A stretch of 64,000 nucleotides of DNA from Eucalyptus grandis (taxonomy: Eukaryota > Streptophyta > Magnoliopsida > Myrtales > Myrtaceae). The DNA lies in assembly GCF_016545825.1 (NCBI RefSeq), contig NC_052621.1, positions 3,310,199 to 3,374,198 on the forward strand. The letters run 5' to 3'. The notes beneath the pieces are model-generated. The model was given only the letters and a program-made list of their open reading frames with translations. It was not told where the DNA came from and made no database searches. A program made the translations under genes and the position numbers. The stretch's first letter is position 1. Each line of letters begins with the position of its first letter. Shown piece by piece: positions 10,867 to 22,200 of this stretch.

Positions 10867-13195
10867 TCATCTCACGACCTCAGGTGTGCCGGATGAACAT
10901 GAGGCTGGAGGACCGCCTTGCATCTGTCGTGTATTATAGGACTCGCAACTTGTGCATTTGTTTGCCACAATGTGAAACTGGACTTCGCATTGTGCTCCGC
11001 AATCATTGCAGAGTATCCAAACCTATCAAGCACAATGAGTTCAATTTAGAAACTTTGAACAAGGGCTTCATGACTTTGAACGAATGCTCTTGACTATATA
11101 GAGTAAATTCTCACCATCTTGTTTTGGTATGCTTCAGGCATTGGAGTTTTTGCAATCTGTGATGATATTCAAGAATCAACAAGCGATTTCAGCTGACACA
11201 GCACAGATCCGTTTGGTGCAAGCAAAATCTATTGAAAGAAACAAAAAGAAAAAACAGAGATCCTGTTCAAATTATTACCTCTTGATCGAGTCTCCTCCAC
11301 ATATTAGACATATCGCAGATTGACTTTGAGCAAACAGGGCATGAGTACCTGCAGAATCCGAGAATGATTTTGATGTAAATCTCAAGGGAAACTAATATTT
11401 AGTCGACTGCAAGGCATAGCGAGTGAGTGAGACATATGGTACTTACCTGCAGTGATGCTCCATCTCTTTGACACATTCCAAATGTATGGTGTGTCCACAA
11501 GGTAGGACAGTTATATCTTTCATTGTGTCGAACAGGTACTGCAGATTAATTTAGAAAATTTAGCAATTCCAAATTTAATTGACAATATCAATGCAGAATT
11601 TTGGCTCTGTATCTTACCTCGAAGCATACAGGGCAATTGTGATGCATTGCCCTTTCGACGCAGCGATGGGCATCCCTCATTAACTTTGAATAGCAACATC
11701 CTATAACAAATGTTCTAAGCATATCAGAGGTAAGTCTTTTACAATCAAACTAGAATCTGGAGAGTGCTACAAAAGCAAAAGGGGAAAAACCAAAAACATG
11801 GTTTTCCTAGAAGCCACACTCACCACATTTCTTACAGTGGAAGTAATTCTCCTTGCCTCCAGTTCTGTAGAAGCAACAGACGGATTGAGGATTAAATATA
11901 ATGACGAAATATATGATATATAAGTGTGCATTTGGTGAAAATTAACAAAAAAATAGTTGCTTATGAAACAAATGATGACAGAATGAGAACGTTGCAGAAC
12001 TACTCGAGACACCCCAGAAATTCAACTATGAGCAACATTGGCTAGTTGATTTACCTGCAGATACCGCATTCATCACAATGGTATTGATTCTTTGAAACCT
12101 GAGAATGTGGAGCAACTGTAAGGTCAGCTGATGCAATCATGGGGCAGAGACTGGGAAAGAACTGAAGGAAAAATCGAGAGAACAATAATTACATCATCAT
12201 CAAAGAACTTGCACTTGGTGCAGAAATACTTCCCCATGCAAACCCCACAATTCTGGCAGTTTTGTTGAACCTGGCGTATTGAACATTTAGGTAAGTACCA
12301 TCATACGCTGTTTTTCAATTACATATCTTTCAGTTTTTAAAATTCACAGCTTACTTCTTGTTCGGTGCCACACGAAGAACAGATGACCTGAAAGGCCAAT
12401 GAGATAAAAGCACCATAAAAAAGCAGAACAAGTAGACAATCATAAAGTAATTGGAAATAAACCATCAATGAAGCAGAATCATTTCATGATTGTATATTTG
12501 ATCTAAAAATAAGAGAGGGAGATTGTGCCTCAGCATATGACTCGGCAGGTAAACAACATTATTGTCAGTCAATCTCAATCGAAACCAATACGATTGGCTG
12601 TCTTAACTGCTGTCAAACTATCCTGCTCTCATTTCATTCGCAGTAACTGAAAATGTAAACAGGAAAATCCATCCATGCCTTACCAAAACCCAGATCCCCT
12701 AGGAGAAACAAGGACAAAACAAATAAACCTATTCACTAAGAATGTAAGCCGGTGAATCATGCATACCTGTTTCACTTCGTGTCGTGGAACATCATGCCGT
12801 TTTAGTGGCGCAGTTTCGAGCGAATTCTGCATCATATCAAAGATTCTAGGGCATCAGTCATAATAATTGAATCGTGAACAAAAGCATTGATCAATTTCTC
12901 TGCATTTCTATACCTTCGCTTCATTGTGACAGTGCCTGCAATCAAAGACCTCGTCACAACATGGTGCTCTTATCTTGCATCTTCTCCTATAATGTGCACA
13001 CCTAACCAGCAAAAAAAGAAACACAAAAATGCCAATGAAAAAAAACTTCTTTTCACAACTAATACACAAATTCGCGAACAAACTATGGTACCAACCCGAG
13101 AACCCCAGATCCCAGATCCACCGCTCTTCCGCCCTCCATTCTCTGTCAAATCTTGATATTTCACACCCCCTCTTTTCCGCCTCCTCAATCTGCAT
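10867..13195 (-). CDS. CHY zinc-finger and RING finger E3 ubiquitin ligase (RZPF34/CHYR1-MIEL1 type)
   Basis: Eleven exons on the minus strand are certain: 12914-13001, 12767-12826, 12355-12387, 12193-12270, 12055-12098, 11824-11864, 11618-11700, 11447-11538, 11279-11348, 11115-11156 and 10867-11022. All have GT-AG borders and compatible phases. Domains in order are the CHY zinc finger ([27 protein letters not shown]), the CTCHY region ([54 protein letters not shown]), a RING-H2 finger ([32 protein letters not shown]) and a C-terminal zinc ribbon ([17 protein letters not shown]). The family ubiquitinates transcription factors and stress regulators in ABA and drought signalling. The 5' end is uncertain: the first coding exon must end with two bases of a codon before CAHYRR, and an ATG at 13193-13195 followed by a splice near 13100 would fit, but its sequence is not conserved as far as I know. 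Confidence 0.9.
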
Positions 13196-13697
13196 TAAGC
13201 CGCAACAACATCCGCAGCAGACGATCAGAAGCAGACCCACCAAAAGAAAAATGGCAGATGAAAGACGACGACGACAACGAAGTCAGTCAGAAAGAGAGAG
13301 ACCCAGCTGCGACTAACGACCGAAATCCCTCAACAGAACACGCACAGACCCAGCAAAGAAACAATCAAACGAGGCTGGTCGACTGCGAAACGAGCGAAAG
13401 AGGAGGACAAATTTATACGCGCAGCTCCAGCCATTCCTCGTACCAGGACGTAAGGGAAGGCTGACGCGGGGACACCTCGAATTCCTGCCCCGACAATCGA
13501 TCGCGCGAGACATGCTTAGATAGGAAAACATCGATCCCTCGTCGGAATTTAAAAACAACTGTTACCCGAAATCAAGACGAACCCACCTGATAAAGATCGC
13601 GCCTTGAACGATCGGAGCTGAAGACTGTTCGAATTTATGGCCGAAGCGAAAAGTGGATTGGCTTTTGCTACTTGCCTTTCGCCGTGCGCAGCCGGCG

Positions 13698-13717
13698 GTT
13701 TTTATAGAGCCCATTGG
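13698..13717 (-). promoter_or_regulatory. TATA box with adjacent CCAAT for the CHY-RING gene
   Basis: On the minus strand CTATAAAAACC (13698-13708) follows CCAAT (13713-13717) by a few bases. A start site near 13670 would give a 5' UTR with a likely first intron (donor CAG/GTGGGT at about 13586). A short (GA)n tract lies just upstream at about 13738-13751. Confidence 0.6.
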
Positions 13718-13949
13718 TTCCGACCGGATGGCGGGAAGAGAGAGAGAGAGAGTACAGATCACATGATTTGACGATAAGGGTCACGTCGCTTTGGTAAGGG
13801 GCCTTTTCGCGGTGGGGTTAACGGATAACCGTCGAGGGCATTCTCGAGACGGCGGGTGCTTTGTTGTTGGGTCGGAGGGGAAGGAATCGTGAATCCCCAC
13901 GCGCCGACGCCCGAGCGTGCGCTGCACAGTACTTGACCACCCCCTTATC

Positions 13950-14862
13950 CTTTTTCCTCTCTTCCTCCCTTTCTTTGTTTTTTTTTTTTATAAATATTTT
14001 CTCCCTCCATTTTGATTTCGATTATTTTGCTACTTATGATTTTGTTTGTTCTTATATGGACTCCATGGAGACATTTGACTCTCTATTTTTTTCCCTCTTA
14101 TGTTGTTTTTCTATCCAGTAATTTCACATAAATTCGATTAAAACAACATCGCTTTTTCAAAGGGGCCGGTCAAGGCCACTTAATCGTCACGCCGACTATG
14201 GAGTTTTGTTATAATTTTCTCCCCACGATGTTGGTCTCGCCAATACCACGACTTGTTCCCTCCCCACTCGGATTTTTTTTTTTTTTTATCGTTGAATGAA
14301 TAAACTGTTTTTAGATATGACCACCGCCGTTAGCCGGTGGCGCGGTGGCTTCGAGCTCTCTCCCCCCTCACGAAGGAAAGGAGTTTGAATCTTAGAGGCG
14401 TCGCATTCACGTGACTCACCTGTGGTGGGTTTGTGATGGTGGCTTAATTCGCCCCCGGGGTTTACGCCGCTAATTGCCACTACTACTGCACGGTAGTTCC
14501 TGGATTACCAAAAAAAAAAAAAAAAAAAACTATTTTTAGATATGATAGTTGTGCAAGTTGCAAAAGAATCTATTTCCCCATGGTCATCCAAATGGATAGA
14601 GCAAGTCACTTCAATTGGGATCTAATGCACTATCTAGATTCGATTTGCCTTACCTATATAAATGATATCACTCAATTGAAATTCCACGTGTAAATTTGTG
14701 TTTATCATGCCACAAGTAGCAAAGGCAATGGGGATTGAATTGTAAAAATAATTTCACCAAAAGCGGGCAAAGTAACAATTTATATTTAAATATTTTCGCG
14801 AATGATGAAATATTTTTGTTCCTCATTTTTTAAAGTAATACAAATCAATTAATTTTAAAAAC
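13950..14862. repeat. repeat pair I, copy A (contains a SINE)
   Basis: This segment matches 15142-15802 along its length, for example GATGTTGGTCTCGCCAATAC, the stretch around TTTCGATTATTTTGCT, and GGCAATGG(A/G)GATTGAATTG. Divergence is moderate, so the duplication is not recent. Copy A is longer because of the SINE at 14321-14527. No protein is encoded; the nature of the repeat (old tandem duplication or transposon pieces) is unknown. Confidence 0.8.
14303..14545 (+). mobile_element. tRNA-derived SINE with target-site duplication
   Basis: The body at about 14321-14527 has a tRNA-like head: GTGGCGCGGTGGC resembles RNA polymerase III box A, and GAGTTTGAATCTT about 40 bases later is a decayed box B. 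It ends in a run of about 19 A. It is flanked by an 18-base direct repeat, AACTGTTTTTAGATATGA at 14303-14320 and AACTATTTTTAGATATGA at 14528-14545, differing at one base. The related copy at 15142-15802 reads straight through this site without the insert, which confirms the borders. Confidence 0.85.
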
Positions 14863-15141
14863 TTAATTTTAAAATTATTCATTTCTTGCGAAATAAACAT
14901 ATTCTTTCAATCTTAGGTGCATTTGGTTCATCATTCTTAATAAGCTTTCGGCATTCAAAGTCATTTGAGAAAATGTCGAACTGTTTGACAATCATTTTGA
15001 ATGAGATTTCAAGTGAAAATCTGTATTTGGAATGCTGAAACTCATTTTTTTCTTCAAAAACTACCATCATCAATTCTTCAAATTTTCAATTTTGTCCATC
15101 ATTATTGTTTTATTAGAAAAAGGACCAAACCCTTTGCTTTT

Positions 15142-15802
15142 ATTCTTTCTCTCTCTCTCTTCCTTTTTTTTTTAATTTTGTAATTTTTATATTTTATCCC
15201 TCCATTTTAATTTCGATTATTTTGCTCCTTGTCATTTTGTTTGTTCTCTCATTACCTTTTCTTTTCTTTTCTTTTTTTTCTCTTAGGATGTTTTTCTATC
15301 CGATAATTTCATGTAAATTTGGTCAAAACAATCTCGTTTTTCAAAAGAGACTGGCTAAGGCCACATGGTCGTCACGTCGGCTATTGACTTTTGGTATCTT
15401 TTTCTCTCCAATGATGTTGGTCTCGCCAATACCACTGCTCATTTCGCAAGGAACAAATTTGCCCCTATTTTGATCGTTGAAGGAATAAAATGTTTCTAGA
15501 TAAGAGAGCTGTGCAAGCTACAAAGGAATCTATTTCCTTGTCATCGTCAAAAGGGATAAGGCAAGTCACTTCAAATGAGATGTAATGCACTATCCAAATT
15601 CGATTTCCTTACCTATACAAATGATATTACTAAATTGAAATTTCAAATGTAAATATGTGCTTATCACGCCACAAGTATCAATGGCAATGGAGATTGAATT
15701 GTAAAGAGGGGCAATAATAATTTATGGGTAAATACTGTCGAGGGTGATTGAAACTTTTTTTCATTTATTTTTTAAAATGATATAAATCAATTAATTTTAC
15801 AA
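15142..15802. repeat. repeat pair I, copy B (empty site)
   Basis: Second copy of the 13950-14862 repeat, about 280 bases downstream in the same orientation. At about 15487-15512 it carries the pre-insertion version of the SINE target (AAATGTTTCTAGATAAGAGA followed by GCTGTGCAAG), with no A-tail or SINE body. Confidence 0.8.
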
Positions 15803-15906
15803 AGTCACGGTGCGTGGTGTTCAAGCTTGTCGCCGGGGGAACACGTGGCGGCGGTTGGACCACTGTCCCTTTTGAAGGTTCCGAGGATCCCCCAAGCGAA
15901 GAAGTA

Positions 15907-15997
15907 AAGGAAGATATTTTCGGTGCGCCCATAACAAAAAGAGGAAAAAAAAAAAAAAAAAAGGAAGATATTTTCGGTGGCCCATAACAAAAAGAGG
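15907..15997 (+). repeat. two-copy short repeat separated by an A-run
   Basis: A unit of about 37 bases (AAGGAAGATATTTTCGGTG then CCCATAACAAAAAGAGG) occurs at 15907-15944 and again at 15961-15997. The two are joined by a poly-A stretch. It is probably a local slippage duplication. Confidence 0.75.
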
Positions 15998-17023
15998 AAT
16001 TGGACCAAAAAAAAAAAAAACAAAAAGAGGAAAAGAAAAAAAAAAAATAAAAGAGATAGAGAAAAAGAGAGCGGAGCGGATAGGATCTGACTATGTGCTG
16101 ACAAGGACTGGGACCCACTCCCCCACCGTCGCCCTCCCATCTTGTCCTCATCCTCATTGGATGTCATTGACCGTTCGTGTTGTGACTCGTCCTAGGCGGC
16201 AAGTGACACACACGATGGTGATGCTGAAATTCGAACTCTCCAACCTTTGCATCGATGTTTCCAACTCAAGATAGAATCCCACGTGCTTTTAGCCATTTTC
16301 CTATGTCCGGATTTCACTTTAGGTACAATAATGACGAAACCCTCTTGGCGATAATGTATTTAGAAAGTTCAAAGACGTTATCGAAACTTCTGAAAATGAA
16401 ATAACGAATTATCCCATCTAAACTATCAAAAAAAGATGTCGTTGAGATACCCGTTATCGTCATCTAATCACGGGATGTTAGGGAGGATAAGGAGTGGTCC
16501 TAATGGAAAGTGAAGGAGGACCGCTAAGGATAAGAAAAGCAAAGCATAGAAAGTATCCTTTTTGGGGGGAAAGGCTTCTTTTTTGGTGGGGGACGAGTTC
16601 GACCGATGGCTGACAGTTTTCCGTAACCAGTCAACGGAGAACGAGGAAACGAACAGACTTCTCAATAGCTGGACTCCCCTCTCTCCTCATGGCCATACCC
16701 TTATCTTATCCAAAGTGAGGAACTCCTTTTCTTGGATTTCTTTTAGTTGAAAATGGCGTGTCCGAATAGACCATTTTTTTGCTCATTTTTTTACTTAAAT
16801 TAAATCTCGAGACGCGAAACTTTCACAATTTAATTTTGAAATTTCCAATAATACTTTTGAATTTTGATTGAAAAGGGGAAAAAAAAATTGTACTTAAACT
16901 TAATTGTCAACAAACTAGCCTTCCTGATTCAATCGATTAACAAGTAACATTCTAAGCAAATTCGTAGTTTCTCATGGAACAGTTATGAGTCATTCTAGAC
17001 ATATTAAGAAAAGTACATCTCAT
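15998..17023. other. intergenic, no gene seen
   Basis: Purine-rich A-runs at the left, then ordinary AT-rich DNA. I see no exon, RNA gene or bordered transposon. Confidence 0.5.
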
Positions 17024-18580
17024 CTACTCTTCTTTTTCAAAATGGAAGGAGATAATGACCTCCATGGTACCAGTCAGTTGATTGATCAAGGAAGGAATGA
17101 ATTCATCATCTAAAATCTGCAGACGAAAGTAACGAGTGTTCCCGTGATTCCGCATTCAAGTTTTAGTTAAGTGTCACAGCAGCTAAACATTTATAGCACT
17201 TAGTATGCAACATTCCATCTTGTAAAGGGACGAAAGAAAAGGAGTAGCGATTCCAAAATGTACTCTTCTAGCTTGATACAACTCCTGTACAGCTCTGTGG
17301 TGGCTTTACTCGGTCTTCCACTTAGTGGGATCGGAGTATCTGTGCTGGTGCCGATTTCTTGGGAAGCTTAAGTTATGGAGATAACTGCAATGATCAAAGG
17401 AACAATGAGAGAGAGAGAGAGAGAGAGAGAGCCTTGTGCACGGTTGGGTGCACAGAAAAGAAGAATGACTAGATGCTATTTAACACGAAATTACCTTCCA
17501 ACCCATTCAAACATGATCATGCCAAGAACATGGATAAAACCAGACAAATGGTGAGGATTTAGCTTTTCCCGCAGCAGGGGGCTCAGAATGGGAGGGCACA
17601 ACCCATAATGTTGTTGTCAACCCGACAAGAAAGAGATAAGGTGGAGACTCCATGTTAATCACGTTGAGATGATACTCTATGAACTTCAAGGGATAAATCC
17701 CAAGGCATACAAAACGTTATTGGGTGTTCAGACAATTCAGGTGGCCGTGGACCATCACTGGAGCATGGCGACACAGTGGCACCCACGTTAATGCGATGAG
17801 GACTTAAAAGTAGGATGTTGCTTCAACAGGAATAGGAAACATCTCTCCTTTGGAGTTTTGGGTCAAGAACTGGATTTTCAGAGATCGAATGGGGCACACT
17901 TCGGCTCATTCAGTTGTCTGTAGGATAGTGCAGCATTTGGATGATGGCCATTGGAAGCTGCCACGTTATTATTGAGAATTTGGTGGAATGAGAGGGATAC
18001 ATTCAATACAGTGCTTGAAGACTCGATGGTAATAGAGTTGGATCACTGTGATAGGAGGTTTGGAAGCAGGTACCATGGGATTGTACACTCAGATTAATTA
18101 ATTCTCTTCTCCTTTGGTATTAGTGGAAGAAACTTTGCAGAATCAAGTGCCCAGACTTTTAGTTTCTATTTTAGTGTGCCTACAAACTACTTTAGAATTA
18201 GTAATCAGAATTAGGAACCAGAACGGAACAACTCCTGTTACAACTGCCTGAAAGGGATTGATTCCACCAGTCTCACCTACATGCACTACTAGAATAACGT
18301 ACTCAAGTGAGGACCTCCATAACATACCATCTTGATGCAGCTTAGCTTCCTTCTGATTCACCCCTCCGATGCACACACCACAGAGAGGTCCAGGGACTTG
18401 TATAGCCTGTATAGCGTGTATAGCAGGCACCCAGTCACACCACTAGAAAGGGAGCAACAACATATTAAAAGTGCAAAAGGAATTTACCTGGCAACTCTGT
18501 GTGCATACTCAAATGTTACCATCTCATCAGACATTGCAAAAATCAATTAGGCAGTCTTTACCAGGTACAATTGAATCACG
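17024..18580 (-). CDS. unrecognised spliced gene or remnant, exon structure partial
   Basis: Several minus-strand blocks look like exons, but I do not recognise the protein. Block 18488-18580, bordered by TTTTAACAG and GTAAAT, reads RDSIVPGKDCLIDFCN and then, after an apparent one-base loss, MSDEMVTFEYAHRVA. The next, after a CTAG acceptor near 18446, contains VNQKEAKLHQDG. A third ends at 17495 with LNPHHLSGFIHVLGMIMFEW before GTAATT. A block around 17280-17365 is open (STDTPIPLSGRPSKATTELY). The last, 17024-17116, follows a clean CTGCAG acceptor and reads ILDDEFIPSLINQLTGTMEV to a TAG. Composition and splice signals suggest a real gene, but frames between the blocks do not join cleanly, so it may be damaged or my borders are wrong. 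It lies downstream of SMG8 on the same strand. Confidence 0.4.
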
Positions 18581-18599
18581 CTGTTAAAAATGAAAGCCG

Positions 18600-19228
18600 T
18601 AAGACATCATCTCCCTACTAATATATATCAGTGTTGAGAACTAAACAAAATTTCATGGAGATTTATTCGTGTTTGAATAAGATTGCTATGCCTAACATAA
18701 GTGTAATACTTGAGAAAAAGGGGCAACTCAGAGGGGAACTTTCTCCTTCACTCGCTCTTAACATGATTTCCTCACCATACATACCAAACAGCGAAGTCAT
18801 ACTCCCATACGAATAGATATAAGGATGAATCAAAAGGAAGACCCAACGCTCGGGGAAATCATATTGTACTATTGGAAGTCTTTGACAGCCAGAACCCATA
18901 GTACTGATCAGGTGCAAGCAGTAGAACCTAGAGGACATTGTATAGGATCACGTTTCCCAGTTCATTATGGCGGAAAAGACAATCCCACTGCCTACTTTCT
19001 TAGCCACACATGAGCTCTAAAAGATCTACGAGAAGCTACATAAACAAGCAATAAAAATTACTTTTAAGAAAAACAAAAAACATGGGCCAATTGCAATAAA
19101 CTTCTAAATACAAGGCAGTACAATAAAAGGCGAGATTACTGACCCTAGGTGCAGCTCTTAGCACAAGTTGCCTCTGTCGATTTCAAGAAGAGAACCACTT
19201 TAGCAGCCATTATAGAGTATCGGTTAAT
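18600..19228. other. intergenic between the unknown gene and SMG8
   Basis: No recognisable exon. It probably contains the SMG8 3' UTR (AATAAA-like AACAAGCAATAAAAATT near 19042-19060 on the plus strand is not in the useful orientation) and perhaps 5' sequence of the minus-strand unknown gene. Confidence 0.4.
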
Positions 19229-22200
19229 TCAATCTAGTGCAGAATCCCCTTCAGTAGGGCCACCTTCCTTGGACACAATCATCAAAGTCGTGCATTCTTT
19301 TATCCAGGCAGTTTTCTCAGGCTGATGTTCGAAGGGCTTAAGAGGATGCAACGACTGGTCCTCAAGTTGTATGCCATAGATAAAAGGAAGCCTAAGCACA
19401 AGAAAGCTCTCCATTGGTAAAATCACTTGACATCCAAGGTTGAATTGCAATTTCTGTCCACAATCAGGAATGGATAGAGGTAGACAAGATGCCTGAAAAG
19501 TGCAGGGAATTTTTTTGTATTAATCTTACTTATGCTAGTGTTGTTCATGTGAAGATAATCAAAGATAATACAGGAACCTAATGACAACCCCAACCAACAC
19601 CGCCTGCCCCCCCTCCCAAATAAAAAAAAAAGGCAAGACATACCTCAAATTGTACAACTGGATCAATGGCTAATACGACTGGAAAAGGAGGAGTAACCTA
19701 GAAGAAAGTTCACATGTTAGTCTGCAGAGAGTCAGGGATTGAAGCACAATAATATTGAAGGGAAAAATGGCACAAATGATCTTTGAACTTTGGACCCATA
19801 TTAATGTCGTCCCTAAACATTTGATTTGTTCAATATAGTTCCTAAACTTTAACGTAATGTGCAATGTCATCCCTACATTAATTTTCAATGTGGCCCCTGA
19901 ACTTCTGGTACTTGTTTAATTGACTCCTAAATCACATAAAAATGTTCAATGTTGTCTTTGAGCTTGAATCAATGTAAGGATAACGATAGATATCTTCATC
20001 AATGGATATCTTCATATAGTCTATAGACTAAATTGTACGTGTACCAAAAATTTAGAGACCACGTTAAACAAATTAAAAGTCCAGGAATGACATTACACAT
20101 TGGGTTAAAGTTAATGGATCATATCAAACAAATTAAAAATTCAAGAATGAGATTGCACATGGAGCCTAAGCTCAAGGACCATTGGTGTCATCATTCCGTA
20201 ATTTTGAATATGCAGAGATGCCCTTAATTTTTCAGTTCTGTTGTCAACAGAAATGCGGAATAACAATTGGTGTCTCCAAAAAACATGCATCGTAAAAATG
20301 TTCTCACAATTTCTTGCATTTGTTAGATAATTTCATTTCCACTTCAATCTTGAATTTACTGTGGGCCTTGCTCATAAAATGAAGAGAGAAGGAATTTATA
20401 CTTTCACAAAATAGCTTTTTGCAACAAGGAAATTCACCAGCCCCAAAGAAATCATATAGAATGCCTAAAATTCATGAGAATAAGCTGCAATGCTGATTTC
20501 CAGTAAACTAGATAAGACAGGCTGGGTAAATATAAGAGTGAAAGGCAGATACCAGAAAAATCCTTTGGAGCTGTGATACAGTGCTAGCAAATTGAACATT
20601 TGATGTATCCTTCTTCTTCAAGAACTTGCAGTGTGGACAGTTCATATATATAGGTAATTTCCTGTTCAAGAGAGAGGATGTGCAGCCACCATCATCAAGG
20701 CTGACGGATTGAAGACGTTTTCCAAGTCTTCCACAAACTCAGGAGCTCTTGACAACCTGCTTGTTGTCTGATAATGTTCTTTTCTTTTACCAGGTAAGTT
20801 TGTTGACTGATTATGCACTAGATTACCATTGGCCAGGGTCTCTTTTGATTTGTTCATATTTCTTACCTTCTTTCTGGTGGATGCTATCCCATCTGAGCCC
20901 AATTGAACTTTATTATGACCACCATTCTCATCCAATTGACTAGACTCAGAAGTCACATCCGATGGAGAAAAGTCAGAATCGTTTTGTGGTGAATACAATG
21001 ACCCAAGTTCATCAAGATACTTTCGATTCAGCAGAAAACGATGTCCATGTGGACACTCATACTCAAACCCAAAATAAGCTGGGACATTCTTCAAGGATGC
21101 TTTTGATGAGATCATTTCACCAGCACTCGTGTTTACGGATATAACATTACTACCTATCCGTACAAAAGGGTTACCCATGTGAAAATTATCAGAACCAATC
21201 CTATTTGAATCAAGTTGATCAGAAATACCCTGAAACCTGTTTGATGCTTTCTTATCAACATATGTGTGTATCTGTTCTGGAGCACTGCCTGCTGTATTGG
21301 TTTGCTTAATCACCTTTTCTGTAACTAATGGAGGCTGTTTCCTCTGCCGGAGAGGAGGAAAAGCCGAATCAGCAGCTGTAGATCCAGCAACTACCTCGGA
21401 AAAAGGTCTTTTGATCATAAAATTGGGAAAACCTCTCCCAAAGCTAATTGTTTTGCTGTCAGAAAAGATATCATCAGTCTTCCCTGAATTGTCAATGCCA
21501 TGCTGCACATGTCCCGAGTATGATTTCATATTAAAGTTCCTCTTCATGTCCGTAGATGCATTAAAATCAGATACCAGGTCCGTGTCTGCCCTAACTGTTT
21601 CATCTAGTTGAATTGTCTTTGGTGGTAAATCATCCATCTTCTTCTGCTTTTCCAGGTAAATCGTCCATTTCAGAAGATATTTTTCAGTGGGATAGAAGCC
21701 ACTCTGCAGTAAACCTTTGGAAGGATCATAGTACTTTGAATTCCCAAGACGTAACAAACGCCATGAGGATGCATTAATAGGTTCTCTGTTGCTTATTTTG
21801 GGTAACTGAAGTGCAGGGAGTAGCTTTTCACAATCTGAAGAGCAGTTGACATCGTTGGCAGATTTGAAGTCAAAAGGGTCAGCTCGTAATTGCCGTGAAC
21901 GGCCACAGGGACATGCATGGAGGAAAACATATCCACTTGAATGTGGCTTGGCATCTGCCGAAAGGGAATCAACTTCCTCAACCCTGTGTCTTTGATGAAC
22001 ACATGGTTTTCCAGTCAAACTCACGGCATCACACAGTTGCCTTCCAGATGTCCAGATGGATACACATTCATCCTTTAACATCTTCAAAAAATGTTGCACT
22101 GCAGGTCCTTTTACCATTGAGCGAAAAGCATGCAAAGCCTTTGCCAAATGAGTTTCATGCTGAGAAGTTGAATAACAAGCAGGCAAGTCCTTCAAATAGA

